Shown: positions 52,018 through 52,737 of the stretch, piece by piece
Layout of the letters: every line of letters begins with the position of its first letter
Position numbering within the stretch: the first letter of the stretch is position 1
From: Pseudoalteromonas sp. HM-SA03
GTDB lineage: Bacteria > Pseudomonadota > Gammaproteobacteria > Enterobacterales > Alteromonadaceae
Direction: 5' to 3'
Assembly (NCBI RefSeq): GCF_002289345.1
Contig: NZ_NSDG01000061.1
Coordinates: 5,830-58,566, forward strand
DNA length: 52,737 bases
The notes under the pieces: generated by a model
Seen by the model: only the letters and a program-made list of their open reading frames with translations
The model's database searches: none
Told to the model about the DNA's origin: nothing
Position numbers and translations under genes: made by a program

Positions 52018-52737
52018 TCAATAAACGTAGTGAAGTAGACTGACGAATTTGATTTGCGCTTGTGCAAGGGTTGCAAGCAAAGTGCTTTCAGGCAGGACTT
52101 GAACTGTCGCTCTGGCACCACTTGCTAGAATAGGTAATGGCTCATCAAATGCTAAATGAACGCGTTGACGCTGCGCATCTCGCACCCAGCGGTTGGAGGT
52201 CTCAACGGCAGCCAATTGGCCGTCGGCATTGAGTTGTCCATCACTGACCCCTGCAGAAAATTCATGGATCACGGCAGGATAGACTTTGCCCGGTAACGCA
52301 TCAAAGCTCACTAGCGCTTGTTCGCCAAGTTTGACGTGGTAAAGCGACTTTTCTCTGAAATCCGCAGCTAAGTCAACATTGTCCGAAACCAAACTGGTTA
52401 GACTCACACCCGTGCGAGCATAGGTTCCCGTGGTGATCTGTAAGTTACTAATGATGCCATCATGGGGCGCGCGGACTTCGGTGTAGCTGAGTTGCAATTT
52501 AGCCTGCTCTACGGCATTTCGTGCTTGCATTAGTGCAATATTCTGTTCGTCGGTTGCACCACGCTTTACTTCAAGCGCATGTAGATTAGCTTTGAGTGCA
52601 CTGAGCTGTGACTTAGCCGTCGCAAAATTTGCTTGAATTTGATCTGATTCCTGCGTTGAAATTGCGTGTTGTGACAGCAAAGATTGGCTGCGTTTATAAA
52701 GTCGCTGTTGCTCATCATACTTGGCTACAGCAGCCTC
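52018..52737 (-). CDS. HlyD-family periplasmic adaptor (5-prime end outside window)
   Basis: The frame is open to the right edge, so at least 239 residues are present and the N-terminus is missing. A coiled-coil hairpin (FATAKSQLSALKANLHALEV; QARNAVEQAKLQLSYTEVRA) leads into the lipoyl-like APHDGIISNLQITTGTYART, then the beta-barrel VSDNVDLAADFREKS and DALPGKVYPAVIHEFSAG. It forms an EmrA/AaeA-type tube partner to the downstream DUF2955 protein; the two are translationally coupled. Confidence 0.92.
   Translation of the reverse strand, partial: EAAVAKYDEQQRLYKRSQSLLSQHAISTQESDQIQANFATAKSQLSALKANLHALEVKRGATDEQNIALMQARNAVEQAKLQLSYTEVRAPHDGIISNLQITTGTYARTGVSLTSLVSDNVDLAADFREKSLYHVKLGEQALVSFDALPGKVYPAVIHEFSAGVSDGQLNADGQLAAVETSNRWVRDAQRQRVHLAFDEPLPILASGARATVQVLPESTLLATLAQAQIKFVSLLHYVY

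Noticed and set aside
1..52737. CRISPR arrays, prophage, complete insertion sequences, tRNA or rRNA
   Set aside because: No spaced direct repeats, no integrase or transposase frames and no cloverleaf-like sequence were noticed on either strand by eye.

Overview
The window reads as chromosome of a marine gammaproteobacterium, most likely Pseudoalteromonas or a close relative. This rests on the general protein character, the AT-rich intergenic DNA, the many small accessory enzymes (five GNAT acetyltransferases, one broken), the TolB-like and porin genes, and short interspersed inverted-repeat elements. No rRNA, tRNA, CRISPR array, phage module or complete insertion sequence was seen. The assignment is from pattern recognition, not from a search.

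Layout. 1-7.2 kb: a cut-off gene end, two unknown small proteins, a LysR regulator divergent from a metallo-beta-lactamase-fold/DsbA pair, an orphan precursor-like Cys-rich peptide, a GNAT and a porin. 7.5-11.3 kb: a beta-propeller protein, an atypical esterase-like lipoprotein, and a serine beta-lactamase-like gene put out of frame by a run of nine G. 11.3-11.7 kb: one miniature element nested inside another. 11.8-22.8 kb: accessory small genes, including two immunity-type proteins (DUF4303, SMI1/KNR4), a guanidine-II riboswitch with its SugE/Gdx exporter, a 752-residue unknown protein, and a GNAT gene broken by a 160-bp element. 22.9-27.5 kb: an NhaC-type antiporter, a DUF2254 protein, a GNAT, and remnants left by a decayed element. 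27.6-40.2 kb: the metallophore-type cluster described below. 40.5-52.7 kb: a CE2-like esterase, HIT, GNAT and GFA proteins, a tandem pair of unrecognised paralogues, a MocR regulator divergent from a group II PLP decarboxylase and followed by a deaminase, a periplasmic binding protein, a TrmK-like methyltransferase, and a DUF2955/HlyD efflux pair that runs off the right edge.

The most interesting system lies at 27.6-40.2 kb. Nine minus-strand genes are packed with overlaps or very short gaps: TonB-dependent receptor, ABC ATPase, two DUF3526-type ABC permeases, a Y4yA/SbnH-like PLP decarboxylase, an SbnA-like synthase, an SbnB-like dehydrogenase, a MATE exporter and a HisC-like aminotransferase. 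A convergent short DUF1015 gene ends beside them. SbnA plus SbnB are the route from O-phosphoserine and glutamate to L-2,3-diaminopropionate, yet there is no NIS synthetase and no NRPS here. Zur-like operators sit at the promoters at both ends. The working hypothesis is a zinc-responsive, amide-free aminopolycarboxylate metallophore, comparable in logic to EDDS but with a different gene set, together with its export and outer-membrane uptake genes.

Two families of miniature inverted-repeat elements shape the accessory part. Family A (about 241 bp, 6-bp target duplication TAYTTA) lies exactly at the stop codon of the peptide gene and inside a family B copy. Family B (160 bp, 3-bp duplication TTA) splits a GNAT gene. 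Together they give a relative insertion order.
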